Shown: positions 54,711-63,390 of the stretch, in pieces
Layout of the letters: each line of letters opens with the position of its first letter
Position numbering within the stretch: position 1 is the stretch's first letter
Source: Nostoc cf. commune SO-36
GTDB taxonomy: Bacteria; Cyanobacteriota; Cyanobacteriia; Cyanobacteriales; Nostocaceae
Direction of reading: 5' to 3'
DNA: 64,000 nt
NCBI RefSeq assembly: GCF_023734775.1
Contig: NZ_AP025732.1
Coordinates: forward strand, 682,001-746,000
The notes under the pieces: generated by a model
Databases searched by the model: none
Told to the model about the DNA's origin: nothing
Seen by the model: only the letters and a program-made list of their open reading frames with translations
Position numbers and translations under genes: made by a program

Positions 54711-55954
54711 AATCCACTTTCCTCAGCCAGTTTGAACAAGGTTGCTGCCCTTAGTCTAGGGGAAAGTGGGAATATACAACATCAAACTTACAATTTTTCT
54801 GATTTTGAGTAAATTAAAAAGTTTTGTAAATCGAATGCAAGGACAAGGGTTTCGTATGCTGACAATTTGTGGAGCGTCTTGTTAGCCCAGCTTCTCGTAG
54901 ATAAGAGAACAAACATGAAACGACTATTGGGTTTGGAGTTTGATTTTTTAGCTTATGGTCTTAACTATCTATTATAACTTAAAATCTTGCGTAGCAAGGA
55001 TTATATTATTCCTCTGAAAAAAATTGTTAAAGAACACCAAGTTAGCACTATATCTCTGCTGGTTCTTGTAACAAAGATATGAATTGACACTCAACATGAA
55101 GCATAGATGAGTAATACTTTTTCAAATCTTTAAATATTAAAAATTTTCTTTATACAAGTTTTATATAATGAATAACGATGTGGGTAAAAAACATGGCATT
55201 ATTTAGTACGTTGATAATCTTTATTTAAATAGGATCAAAACTTTGATGTTTCTTTAAAAAGAATATATTAATGTAAATATTTCAATAAAATTCTATAAAG
55301 AAGATAGACATAACAGTGTGATCTATTGTCAAATATGTAGGTACTCAATCCAAAGAAAATACTTAAATAAATAGTGTAACCTTATGTTTTGATCGATTTA
55401 ATGCATCTATCTGTTCAGATTGGAGTTCCTTTGCCTGAAGTTCATCCATCTCCATATCTAGTGAGATTAGAAGCTATCAATAGAGGTGATTTTTAATTAA
55501 ATTTACATTAGCTAATTTCATCAAAACATTAGTTAATTTAATCAAAAATTGATGAATTTTTAGAAACAAAGCAAAGGTTAACAAGCGCTATATGCCCTTA
55601 GATTAATCTATGGTATTTAATTAAATACAAATTTTCCTATATATTTGCTTCAAAAAAATATACGGAAGTATGTAACTTTACCATAGACTTTTATTTTAAT
55701 TTTGATACAGATAGACAGCAACCTAGTAGAGCAGATGAGTCAAGAAACACACATATTAATAAATAATTAGTATCAGTTATTAACTGATATAGTATTAAAA
55801 CAAATTAATGTATCAATAGGCAAATAATACTTTGCTTGTTAATATATTAGCGTTATAACTTTTACGCATTTTCGGCTCAAAAATCAACATAAAACTAATC
55901 CTAAATCATTAATTATGGCATTAGTTTTAGCACTATTGTGAGGCATATATCTCA
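54711..55954. other. AT-rich intergenic region before the PA14 gene
   Basis: About 1.24 kb, very AT-rich and with no convincing gene. A 31-codon frame at 55401-55496 (MHLSVQIGVPLPEVHPSPYL) is protein-like but has no ribosome site and may be a gene remnant. The last 300 bases should include the promoter of the PA14/sugar-dehydrogenase gene. Confidence 0.45.
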
Positions 55955-58900
55955 ATGGATAATCAAGAGTTGTCAACATCCCCAAATAATGCAATAACTG
56001 CTGCTGCTGTATCTCCTCTAGCAGACCCGGTACGGCTCACTGGGGCTGGAGATGGGCTGAAAGCAGAGTACTACGACAACAAAGATTTCACCAACCTGAA
56101 GAAAACCCGCACAGATGCAACGGTGAATTTTAGCTGGGGTCTTGGTTCTCCAGATCCGTTAATCGGCGTAGATACCTTCTCAGCGCGTTGGACAGGTCAG
56201 GTAGAAGCCAAGTACAGCGAGACTTACAACTTCTACACCAATAGTGATGATGGTGTGCGCTTGTGGGTCAACGATAAACTAGTCATCGATAAGTTTGTCG
56301 ATCAAGCTCTTACAGAATACAGTGGCGCGATCGCACTGGTTGCAGGTCAGAAGTACAATATTAAACTCGAGTACTACGATAATAACGGAAGAGCCACTTC
56401 TCAACTGTCTTGGTCAAGCTCCACTCAGGCAAAGGAAATCATTCCTCAGTCACAACTTTATAGTAATGTCAACACACCTGTTATAGGTAACGGCAACGGA
56501 CTCAAAGCAGAGTACTACGACAACAAAGATTTCACCAACCTGAAGAAAACCCGCACAGATGCAACGGTGAATTTTAGCTGGGGTCTTGGTTCTCCAGATC
56601 CGTTAATCGCTGTAGATACCTTCTCAGCGCGTTGGACAGGTCAGGTACAAGCCGAGTACAGCGAGACTTACAACTTCTACACGACTAGTGATGATGGTGT
56701 GCGACTGTGGGTCAACGATAAACTAGTCATCGATAAGTTTGTCGATCAAGCTCTTACAGAATACAGTGGCGCGATCGCACTGGTTGCAGGTCAGAAGTAC
56801 AATATTAAACTCGAGTACTACGATAATAACGGAAGAGCCGCTTCTCAACTCGCTTGGTCAAGCTCCACTCAGGCAAAGGAAATCATTCCTCAGTCGCAAC
56901 TTTATAGTATCAGCACACCTGTTATAGGTAACGGCAACGGACTCAAAGGAGAATACTACGACAACATAGACTTCACCAACCTGAAGAAAATTCGCACAGA
57001 TGCAACGGTGAACTTTAACTGGGATCTTGGTTCTCCAGATCCGTTAATCGCTGTAGATACCTTCTCAGTGCGTTGGACAGGTCAGGTACAAGCCGAGTAC
57101 AGCGAAACTTATAAGTTCTACACCAATAGTGATGATGGTGTGCGACTGTGGGTCAACGATCAACTAGTTATCGATAAGTTTGTCAATCAAGCTCTCAGCG
57201 AAAACAGTGGCTCAATCGCACTGGTTGCAGGTCAGAAGTACAATATTAAACTTGAGTACTACGATAATAACGGAAGAGCCGCTTCTCAACTCGCTTGGTC
57301 AAGCGCCACTCAGGCAAAGGAAATCATTCCTCAATCACAACTTTATTCACCAGCTCTTCAGCCTACTATTACCTTAGGAGAATCTACCACGACTCTGAAC
57401 GAATCCGATGGTAGTGCGACCATAACTTTGCTCAGAAGTGGTGATTTAAGCGGCACTTCTTCAATCAAGTATGCAACCATAGCTGGTACTGCTACAGCAG
57501 GGGTTGACTACGGACAAGAAGGCGTGGAAATTGATGGTACACTTACCTTTGCGCCGGGAGAAAGCAGCAAAAAACTCACCATTGCGATTAATGACGATTC
57601 CTTCGCAGAACTAGATGAAACCTTTGGTTTCGCTATCGATCAGCCAGATGGGGCAGCACTAGGGCCTCAAAGAACTCTTGGATTTACGATTAAAGATAAT
57701 GATAGTCAAGATATCAATTTCACTCAGCCAGTAGTTAATGAGAATGACGGTACTGCTACGGTAACAGTTACACGGGGTAATGCTTTGGCGGCTGCTAGTG
57801 TAAACTATACAACTGTGGACGGGACTGCTAAAGCTGGATCTGACTACCAAACTGTATCTGGAACCTTGAGTTTTGCAGCAGGACAAACCAGTAGGACGAT
57901 TTCTATTTCGATTAAAGATGACACCATTACAGAATCGAATGAAACATTTACTTTGAGATTTAGTAACCCAGTTGGGGTAGTACTAACTACCAACCAGACG
58001 GCTATCACTATCATCGATAATGACTCTGGCAACTTTGAGAGAAAGACTGTGGTTTCTGGATTAACTCAACCTACAGATTTTAGCTCGTCACCTGACAGCA
58101 AGCTGATGTTTATTGCCCAGAAAGATGGAGTAGTGCGGGTGTTCGATAACAGCACCAATACTTTACTATCAACGCCATTTATCGATATTTCTGCACAGGT
58201 AAATAATGTAGCCGATCGCGGTTTGTTAAGCATTGCCGTACATCCAGATTTTGGCAAGGAGCCAAACGGTAGGAACTACGTTTACCTGTTGTTTACTTAC
58301 GATCCCCCAGAAACCAATCCAAACAATCCTAAAAATAATCCCAATAGTACGTTAGACAATCCCGATCAAAGAGGGAACCGTACTGCAAGGTTAATTCGGG
58401 TGACAGCCGACTCCGCTACTGGTTACAAAACTGTTAAGGCTGGCACTGAAGTTATACTAGTAGGTACAAACAGCAATTGGGACAATATCAGTCGCCCAGA
58501 TACTGATAGTACAACTGTCGACGCTAACGATGCATTGAACGCTGCACCATCAGGTATTATCAACGAAGACACTGGCAAGCGGTTTAACAACACGCAGGAA
58601 TATCTTGACAATCTCGACAAAGTTCAAAACCTCCGGGATTTTATTGCCAATGATAGTGCAAGTCACTCTGCTGGTAGTGTACGCTTTGATACTGAGGGGA
58701 ATATTTTTGTTAGCTTCGGTGATGGTACTTCATACAACCGGGCAGACCCCCGAGGAATTCGCGTCCAGGATCTTGATAATCTGTCCGGCAAGCTTCTGCA
58801 CATTGATGCGATTACTGGTAAAGGTTTATCAAGTAATCCTTTCTATAACAACGATCCCGATAGCAATCGTTCTAAAGTTTATAACTATGGACTGCGTAAC

Positions 58901-59398
58901 CCCTTCCGCTTCACTGTGGATGAAAAAACCAATATTCCCTTCATCGGTGATGTCGGCTGGGGGTCATGGGAAGAGGTCAATACTGGGCGAGGCAAAAACT
59001 TTGGCTGGCCAGGTTATGAAGGTGGGATTGATGCAAATGGCAATCTCACCAGCATAAAACAGCGAAGCTATGCCACCATCGAAGCGGTGCAAGACTTATA
59101 CAATAATGGTATACCCGTTACAGCACCTATTTACACCTACAATCATTCAAGCGGTTCTAATGCGATCATTGTCGGTGATTTTTACAGTGGCGGTGTTTAT
59201 GAGAATGCTTTGTTTATCGGTAATACCAGTCAAGGAACTATCGATGCTTTAACATTGGACAGTGAGGGCAAAGTTGTTTCAACCAAGCGGTTTGCTTCTG
59301 ATGTAGGAGTGCCTGTGAATATTACAGCTGGAAAAGATGGCAAGCTGTACTACGTGGACTTGCTAGCAGGTAAGATTGATAGCTGGGAACCTGTTTAA
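55955..59398 (+). CDS. PA14x3, Calx-beta x2 and PQQ-type sugar dehydrogenase-like protein
   Basis: 1147 residues. Three PA14 domains (about 30-170, 178-320, 325-468), each starting G(D/N)GLK(A/G)EYYDN and ending KEIIPQSQLYS, are almost identical. Two Calx-beta domains follow (about 470-575 with GTATAGVDYGQEGVEIDGTL, and 580-690 with VNYTTVDGTAKAGSDYQTVS). The last 450 residues form a GSDH/sorbosone dehydrogenase-like beta propeller (DRGLLSIAVHPDFG, YGLRNPFRFTVDEKTN, FGWPGYEGG). PA14 binds carbohydrate and Calx-beta binds calcium, so the enzyme is probably extracellular and sugar-directed. There is no classical signal peptide; type I or other export is inferred. The PQQ-binding residues need checking. 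Confidence 0.9.
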   Translation: MDNQELSTSPNNAITAAAVSPLADPVRLTGAGDGLKAEYYDNKDFTNLKKTRTDATVNFSWGLGSPDPLIGVDTFSARWTGQVEAKYSETYNFYTNSDDGVRLWVNDKLVIDKFVDQALTEYSGAIALVAGQKYNIKLEYYDNNGRATSQLSWSSSTQAKEIIPQSQLYSNVNTPVIGNGNGLKAEYYDNKDFTNLKKTRTDATVNFSWGLGSPDPLIAVDTFSARWTGQVQAEYSETYNFYTTSDDGVRLWVNDKLVIDKFVDQALTEYSGAIALVAGQKYNIKLEYYDNNGRAASQLAWSSSTQAKEIIPQSQLYSISTPVIGNGNGLKGEYYDNIDFTNLKKIRTDATVNFNWDLGSPDPLIAVDTFSVRWTGQVQAEYSETYKFYTNSDDGVRLWVNDQLVIDKFVNQALSENSGSIALVAGQKYNIKLEYYDNNGRAASQLAWSSATQAKEIIPQSQLYSPALQPTITLGESTTTLNESDGSATITLLRSGDLSGTSSIKYATIAGTATAGVDYGQEGVEIDGTLTFAPGESSKKLTIAINDDSFAELDETFGFAIDQPDGAALGPQRTLGFTIKDNDSQDINFTQPVVNENDGTATVTVTRGNALAAASVNYTTVDGTAKAGSDYQTVSGTLSFAAGQTSRTISISIKDDTITESNETFTLRFSNPVGVVLTTNQTAITIIDNDSGNFERKTVVSGLTQPTDFSSSPDSKLMFIAQKDGVVRVFDNSTNTLLSTPFIDISAQVNNVADRGLLSIAVHPDFGKEPNGRNYVYLLFTYDPPETNPNNPKNNPNSTLDNPDQRGNRTARLIRVTADSATGYKTVKAGTEVILVGTNSNWDNISRPDTDSTTVDANDALNAAPSGIINEDTGKRFNNTQEYLDNLDKVQNLRDFIANDSASHSAGSVRFDTEGNIFVSFGDGTSYNRADPRGIRVQDLDNLSGKLLHIDAITGKGLSSNPFYNNDPDSNRSKVYNYGLRNPFRFTVDEKTNIPFIGDVGWGSWEEVNTGRGKNFGWPGYEGGIDANGNLTSIKQRSYATIEAVQDLYNNGIPVTAPIYTYNHSSGSNAIIVGDFYSGGVYENALFIGNTSQGTIDALTLDSEGKVVSTKRFASDVGVPVNITAGKDGKLYYVDLLAGKIDSWEPV
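56049..57360 (+). repeat. Three tandem 441-444 bp copies encoding PA14 domains
   Basis: Copies begin near 56050, 56496 and 56937. The spacing is 444 then 441 bases. Copies 1 and 2 differ at only a few bases, while copy 3 is more diverged (for example DNIDFTNLKKIRTDATVNFN). Copy 2 therefore arose most recently, probably by unequal recombination. Confidence 0.9.
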
Positions 59399-59407
59399 AT
59401 AAGACGT

Positions 59408-59441
59408 AACAGTTATCTGAATTAATACTCAGATAACTGTT
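59408..59441 (+). terminator. Terminator of the PA14 gene
   Basis: AACAGTTATCTGA and TCAGATAACTGTT form a perfect 13-bp stem with an 8-base loop, ten bases behind the stop codon. The following TATAATTTC is only weakly T-rich. Confidence 0.7.
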
Positions 59442-59674
59442 ATAATTTCACCCAATTTTGCCAATAAAGCTGGTTAAAAGCCAATACGGTTTAGTTAAGC
59501 AAAGCGCAACCCAACAAAGCCCGGAAAATGTTGGGTTTCGTTCCTCAAACGCCACGTGCTACAAGTCGGCATAGCCGCCCAACGCAGTGGCTCCCCAACC
59601 TACACATTTCAAGGTTTTTGGCGCTAACCCAAGCGTATTGGGTTAAAAGCTCTTTGGAAATAGGATGATTTTGG
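59442..59674. repeat. Nostoc dispersed repeat (GCGCAACCCAACAAAG / TGTTGGGTTTCGTT)
   Basis: AACCCAACAAAGCCCGG is followed by TGTTGGGTTTCGTTCCTC, an inverted pair common in Nostoc intergenic DNA, and later by CCAAGCGTATTGGGTTA. The spacer separates convergent genes. Confidence 0.55.
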
Positions 59675-61225
59675 TCAAGATAACTTTGTCAAAAATCCCA
59701 ACAATTTTTTGGTATTTGATGTCAGTAGAGTTCGGCGATAAGCATCAGCAGCTTTTTTAATCGCTTCGGCTTGAGTGGGATAAGGATGAATTACACTGCT
59801 TAACTTACTCAAGCCTATTTTATTCACCATTGCCGTAGTCACTTCTGATATCATCTCACCTGCATGACTGGCGACAATAGTTGCACCGATAATTTCATCA
59901 GACCCTTTTTTATGGTGGATTTTGAGAAATCCTGACTCTTCACTATCTGCGATCGCTCGGTCTACACTATTAAAAGGTATCTTAATTGTCGTCACTTCAA
60001 TACCCAATTTCTGCGCCTCGTCTTCATACATCCCAACGTGGGCAATTTCTGGGTCAGTATAAGTTACCCAAGGCATCACTAGATTACTGAGTTTCGAGCG
60101 TCCTATGCCAAAGGGAGAAAATAGCGTATTTTTAATTACAATCCGCGCTGCTGCATCAGCAGCATGGGTAAACTTCCAGTTCATGCAGATATCACCAGCT
60201 GCATAAATTTTGGGATTGGTCGTTTGGAGGTAATCATTTACCTTCACACCTTGGTGTTTGTCGTATTCCACCCCAACTGATTCTAAATTTAAACCTTCCA
60301 CATTTGGCGATCGCCCCGCACCGACTAAAATTTCATCGACTGTCACAGAATCTCGATGACCATTGGAGGAAAAGTAAAGCCGTTTCCCCTCGGTGACAGT
60401 TACCACTTCTTCCAACTTAGAATTTAATACCAGGCGAATTCCTTCTTTAATCAAAACCTTTTGGAGAATTTCAGCGCCCTCAGCATCTTCTTTATTAAGG
60501 ATGTGAGAACCGCTATGGAAAAGTACCACCTCACAACCCAACCGCCGGAAAGCTTGCGCCAATTCGCAACCAATGGGGCCGCCACCAATCACCGCCATAC
60601 GTTCCGGTCGTTGAATCAGCGAAAAAACTGTCTCATTAGTTAGATAACCCGCCTTTTCAATTCCTGGAATCGGCAGTTGTGCAGCTCTTGCACCAGTCGC
60701 AATTACAGCTTTTTTAAATCGGAGGGTTTTATCGCCAACTTGCACCGTATTTTTACTCGCAAATCGACCACTACCCAAAAAGACATCTACACCCAACTTT
60801 TGAAACCGTTCCGCCGAGTCATTAGGGCTGATATCAGCCCTTATCCGCCGCATTCTGGCCATGACTTTGGGAAAATCAACATCAATATTGCGTTGGGGAA
60901 TATTAACTCCCAAGTTTTGAGCATCCCAGATTTCGCCAACAACGCGGGCAGACCGAATAATAGTTTTAGATGGTACGCAACCAACATTTAAGCAATCCCC
61001 ACCCATGAGATGCTTTTCAATTAACGCCACCTTTAAACCCAAATCTAGACCCGCCGCACCCGCAGCCACCACTAATCCCGCCGTACCAGCACCAATTACT
61101 ACCAAATCGTAAACGTCGGCGGGTTGAGGATTAACCCAATTGGGCGGATGGACGTAAGACACCAACTTTTGGTTATACTCATCTATTGGGCGAACTGTAA
61201 CTCTTTCTAAATCTGAATTGGTCAT
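59675..61225 (-). CDS. MerA-like FAD/NAD disulfide oxidoreductase
   Basis: 516 residues. FAD-binding LVVIGAGTAGLVVAAGAAGL (45-65), redox-active GGDCLNVGCVPSK with C78 and C83, NAD-binding MAVIGGGPIGCELAQAFRRL, and the C-terminal dimer domain with VIHPYPTQAEAIKKAAD carrying the catalytic His. This is the dihydrolipoamide dehydrogenase/mercuric reductase family. It has neither the N-terminal HMA domain nor the C-terminal cysteine pair of true MerA (the end is LLTSNTKKLLGFLTKLS), so mercury reduction is doubtful. It is the downstream gene of a cluster with two TVP38/TMEM64 proteins, a combination frequently seen in cyanobacteria. Its substrate is unknown. Confidence 0.9.
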   Translation of the reverse strand: MTNSDLERVTVRPIDEYNQKLVSYVHPPNWVNPQPADVYDLVVIGAGTAGLVVAAGAAGLDLGLKVALIEKHLMGGDCLNVGCVPSKTIIRSARVVGEIWDAQNLGVNIPQRNIDVDFPKVMARMRRIRADISPNDSAERFQKLGVDVFLGSGRFASKNTVQVGDKTLRFKKAVIATGARAAQLPIPGIEKAGYLTNETVFSLIQRPERMAVIGGGPIGCELAQAFRRLGCEVVLFHSGSHILNKEDAEGAEILQKVLIKEGIRLVLNSKLEEVVTVTEGKRLYFSSNGHRDSVTVDEILVGAGRSPNVEGLNLESVGVEYDKHQGVKVNDYLQTTNPKIYAAGDICMNWKFTHAADAAARIVIKNTLFSPFGIGRSKLSNLVMPWVTYTDPEIAHVGMYEDEAQKLGIEVTTIKIPFNSVDRAIADSEESGFLKIHHKKGSDEIIGATIVASHAGEMISEVTTAMVNKIGLSKLSSVIHPYPTQAEAIKKAADAYRRTLLTSNTKKLLGFLTKLS

Positions 61226-61447
61226 TGGTAAAACCTCTTTTAAAATTAAGAATCCCGATTAATTTAGGCGGCTCAGTCTTGTATTTTTTATGCTTGTCTA
61301 ATAAGGAATACAGTCTTTGAATTGTTTTGTCCGTTTGGGAATTGACAGATACTATTGAAGCTTTCCTGTATAAAGGTTTCAGCAATCAATAATTTACAGC
61401 AACTTGCAGTTGAATAGACCACAGTAAGGTAACACAGCTGTGGTATC

Positions 61448-62221
61448 TTACAATTCTTCTTCTAAAGCTTTGCGTGCAATCCGGGTTACATAAACTGTAA
61501 CGGCGACAGTCGCAATCAAACCCAAGATGCGAATTGCCCATTGTAAAGTTGGGTTGCTAGGTTGAGCCTCAGTGCCAATCATCGCCAGATTACCTGCAAG
61601 GGAACCAATATAAACGTACAGAATGGTTCCGGGAATCATACCCAAGGAGCCGATGAAGTAATCTTGAAGTGAAACTCCTGTGATGCCAAAGGCATAGTTG
61701 AGCAAATTGAAAGGAAAGATGGGTGATAGTCGCGTTAACAGGACAATTTTTAATCCTTCTTTACCTACAGCTTGGTCAATCGCCGCAAATTTTTTGTTAT
61801 CTGCAATTTTCTCAGCAACCCAGTTTCTTGCGAAATAACGTCCTACAAGAAAAGCAGCAGTAGCGCCAAAGGTTGCACCGATAAACACGTAGAGAGAACC
61901 CCAAACTGCACCAAAAATTACACCAGCTCCCAAGGTGAGAATAGAACCTGGGAAAAAAGCAACAGTAGCGATAATATAAAGGGCAATAAATGCGATCGCT
62001 CCCACTGTACCAAGGCTATCAATCCACTGCAAGGCGTTTCGTAAAATTGCTTGGGGATTGAAAGAATTTAGATTGGGAGATTCTTGTGCCAAAGCTGGGT
62101 CTGTGTTTAATGAGAAAACACTCGCCAATATCAGTAATGTTAATACACTTAGGTTAAAAAACTTCTGCAAGTTTCTGGCATCAATACTTTTAAATATCTG
62201 AATGATTGTTAATTTTGTCAT
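61448..62221 (-). CDS. TVP38/TMEM64 family membrane protein (first copy)
   Basis: 257 residues. After a signal-like helix (LSVLTLLILASVFSLNTDPA) comes the TVP38 core: ATVAFFPGSILTLGAGVIFG, AVWGSLYVFIGATFGATAAF, LVGRYFARNWVAEKIADNKK and SPIFPFNLLNYAFGITGVSL with the family-typical FPFNLLNYAFG. About five membrane helices. The family (DedA/SNARE-associated superfamily) is linked to lipid scrambling or solute and metal handling. The ATG at 62221 lies 32 bases inside the end of the second TVP38 gene, so translation is coupled. It is clearly a paralogue of the neighbour. Confidence 0.9.
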   Translation of the reverse strand: MTKLTIIQIFKSIDARNLQKFFNLSVLTLLILASVFSLNTDPALAQESPNLNSFNPQAILRNALQWIDSLGTVGAIAFIALYIIATVAFFPGSILTLGAGVIFGAVWGSLYVFIGATFGATAAFLVGRYFARNWVAEKIADNKKFAAIDQAVGKEGLKIVLLTRLSPIFPFNLLNYAFGITGVSLQDYFIGSLGMIPGTILYVYIGSLAGNLAMIGTEAQPSNPTLQWAIRILGLIATVAVTVYVTRIARKALEEEL

Positions 62222-62948
62222 AGGTTGTTATTTCTTCTATTGCCACACTTTGAGATAATGCTTTCTGAGCAACTTTTGTGATATATACAGTCACAGCAAC
62301 GGTAGCAATTAACCCAACTATTTGCATTATCCATTGCCAGACTTGAGTTTCTGGAGTAATTGGTTGAGAAGACGTGTTAATCATGGCAAGATTACCAGCT
62401 AAAGAACCAATATAAGCGTACATCACAGTACCAGGAATAATGCCGAAGGAACCTAATATATAGTCTTTGAGAGAAACCTGTGTTACTCCAAAAGCATAAT
62501 TTAATAAATTGAAGGGAAACACGGGAGAGAGACGAGTCAATAAGACAATTTTCCATCCCTCTTTGGCAACGGCTAAATCAATCGCTTTAAATTTAGGATG
62601 TTTTTCCATTTGTCGGGAAACCCAATCCCGCGACAGGTAGCGTCCAATGATAAAAGCCAAGGTTGCTCCGATTGTTGCAGAAATTAGTACGTATATTGAT
62701 CCCCAAAATACTCCAAACAGACAACCACCTTTGAGCGTTAAGACGGAACCCGGTATAAACAGTAATGTTGCTAAGTTGTAAATGACTATGTAGGCAATAG
62801 GCCCTAAGACACCTAGACTTTTAACCCAAATGACTGAGGTTTGTAAAAGTCCTTGAAAGTTTAACTGTTTAGCAGCAATTATGAAAGTGACAGCAAGGCA
62901 ACTTAGGAGTAGTAGTTTGAGTTTGGAATTTAATAAACGCTTCTTCAT
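62190..62948 (-). CDS. TVP38/TMEM64 family membrane protein (second copy)
   Basis: 252 residues from ATG 62948 (MKKRLLNSKLKLLLLSCLAV), which gives the family length. The core has LIPGSVLTLKGGCLFGVFWG-like FIPGSVLTLKGGCLFG, SIYVLISATIGATLAFIIGR, YLSRDWVSRQMEKHPKFKAI and SPVFPFNLLNYAFGVTQVSL. The frame stays open upstream for another 96 codons through a 21-bp tandem repeat to a TTG at 63236. That extension (repeats of VEPQKVK) would be a charged N-terminal tail and is not typical of the family, so I prefer the later start. It overlaps the next TVP38 gene by 32 bases. Confidence 0.85.
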   Translation of the reverse strand: MKKRLLNSKLKLLLLSCLAVTFIIAAKQLNFQGLLQTSVIWVKSLGVLGPIAYIVIYNLATLLFIPGSVLTLKGGCLFGVFWGSIYVLISATIGATLAFIIGRYLSRDWVSRQMEKHPKFKAIDLAVAKEGWKIVLLTRLSPVFPFNLLNYAFGVTQVSLKDYILGSFGIIPGTVMYAYIGSLAGNLAMINTSSQPITPETQVWQWIMQIVGLIATVAVTVYITKVAQKALSQSVAIEEITTYDKINNHSDI

Positions 62949-62962
62949 TTTTATAAATTTGA

Positions 62963-63190
62963 CCTTCTGAAGCTCGACTTTGACCTTTTGAGGCTCAACT
63001 TTGACCTTTTGAGGCTCAACTTTGACCTTCTGAGACTCGACGTTGACCTTCTGAGGCTCGACGTTGACCTTCTGAGGCTCGACGTTGACCTTCTGAGGCT
63101 CAACGTTGACCTTCTGAGGCTCGACTTTGACCTTCTGAGGCTCAACTTTGACCTTCTGAGGCTCAACTTTGACCTTTTGAAGCTCAACTT
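62963..63190. repeat. 21-bp minisatellite upstream of the second TVP38 gene
   Basis: About eleven tandem copies of a 21-bp unit (GACCTTCTGAGGCTCGACTTT type). In the minus-strand frame each copy encodes seven residues (VEPQKVK, VEPQKVN). Variants alternate TTGACCTTCTG and TTGACCTTTTG, CTCGACG and CTCAACT. Because the unit is a multiple of three and has no stops, several frames remain open across it. Confidence 0.9.
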
Positions 63191-63240
63191 TAAAACTTAC
63201 CAAAAACTTGGGTCTGAAGCCGTGTGCTTCACGCAATGCT

Positions 63241-63310
63241 TTAAAGTAATGAGTAATGAGTGGATGAAAAATGGGTATTTACTCATTACTTATTACTCAT
63301 TACTCCTTCT
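63241..63310. repeat. Short tandem repeats (GTAATGA / ACTCATT)
   Basis: AGTAATGAGTAATGAGTGGA is followed by TACTCATTACTTATTACTCA, its approximate inverse. This heptamer-type repeat can fold into a hairpin between the TVP38 and glycosyltransferase genes. Confidence 0.7.
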
Positions 63311-63390
63311 TAAGAGCGCCTTTAGGTCGGTGAGTATGTCAACCCTCAAATTCAATGCCCCTAAGATATACTACCTACATGAGAAACAGC

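Noticed and set aside
59675..61225. True mercuric reductase (merA)
   Set aside because: The redox CxxxxC is present, but the N-terminal metal-binding domain and the C-terminal cysteine pair are absent.
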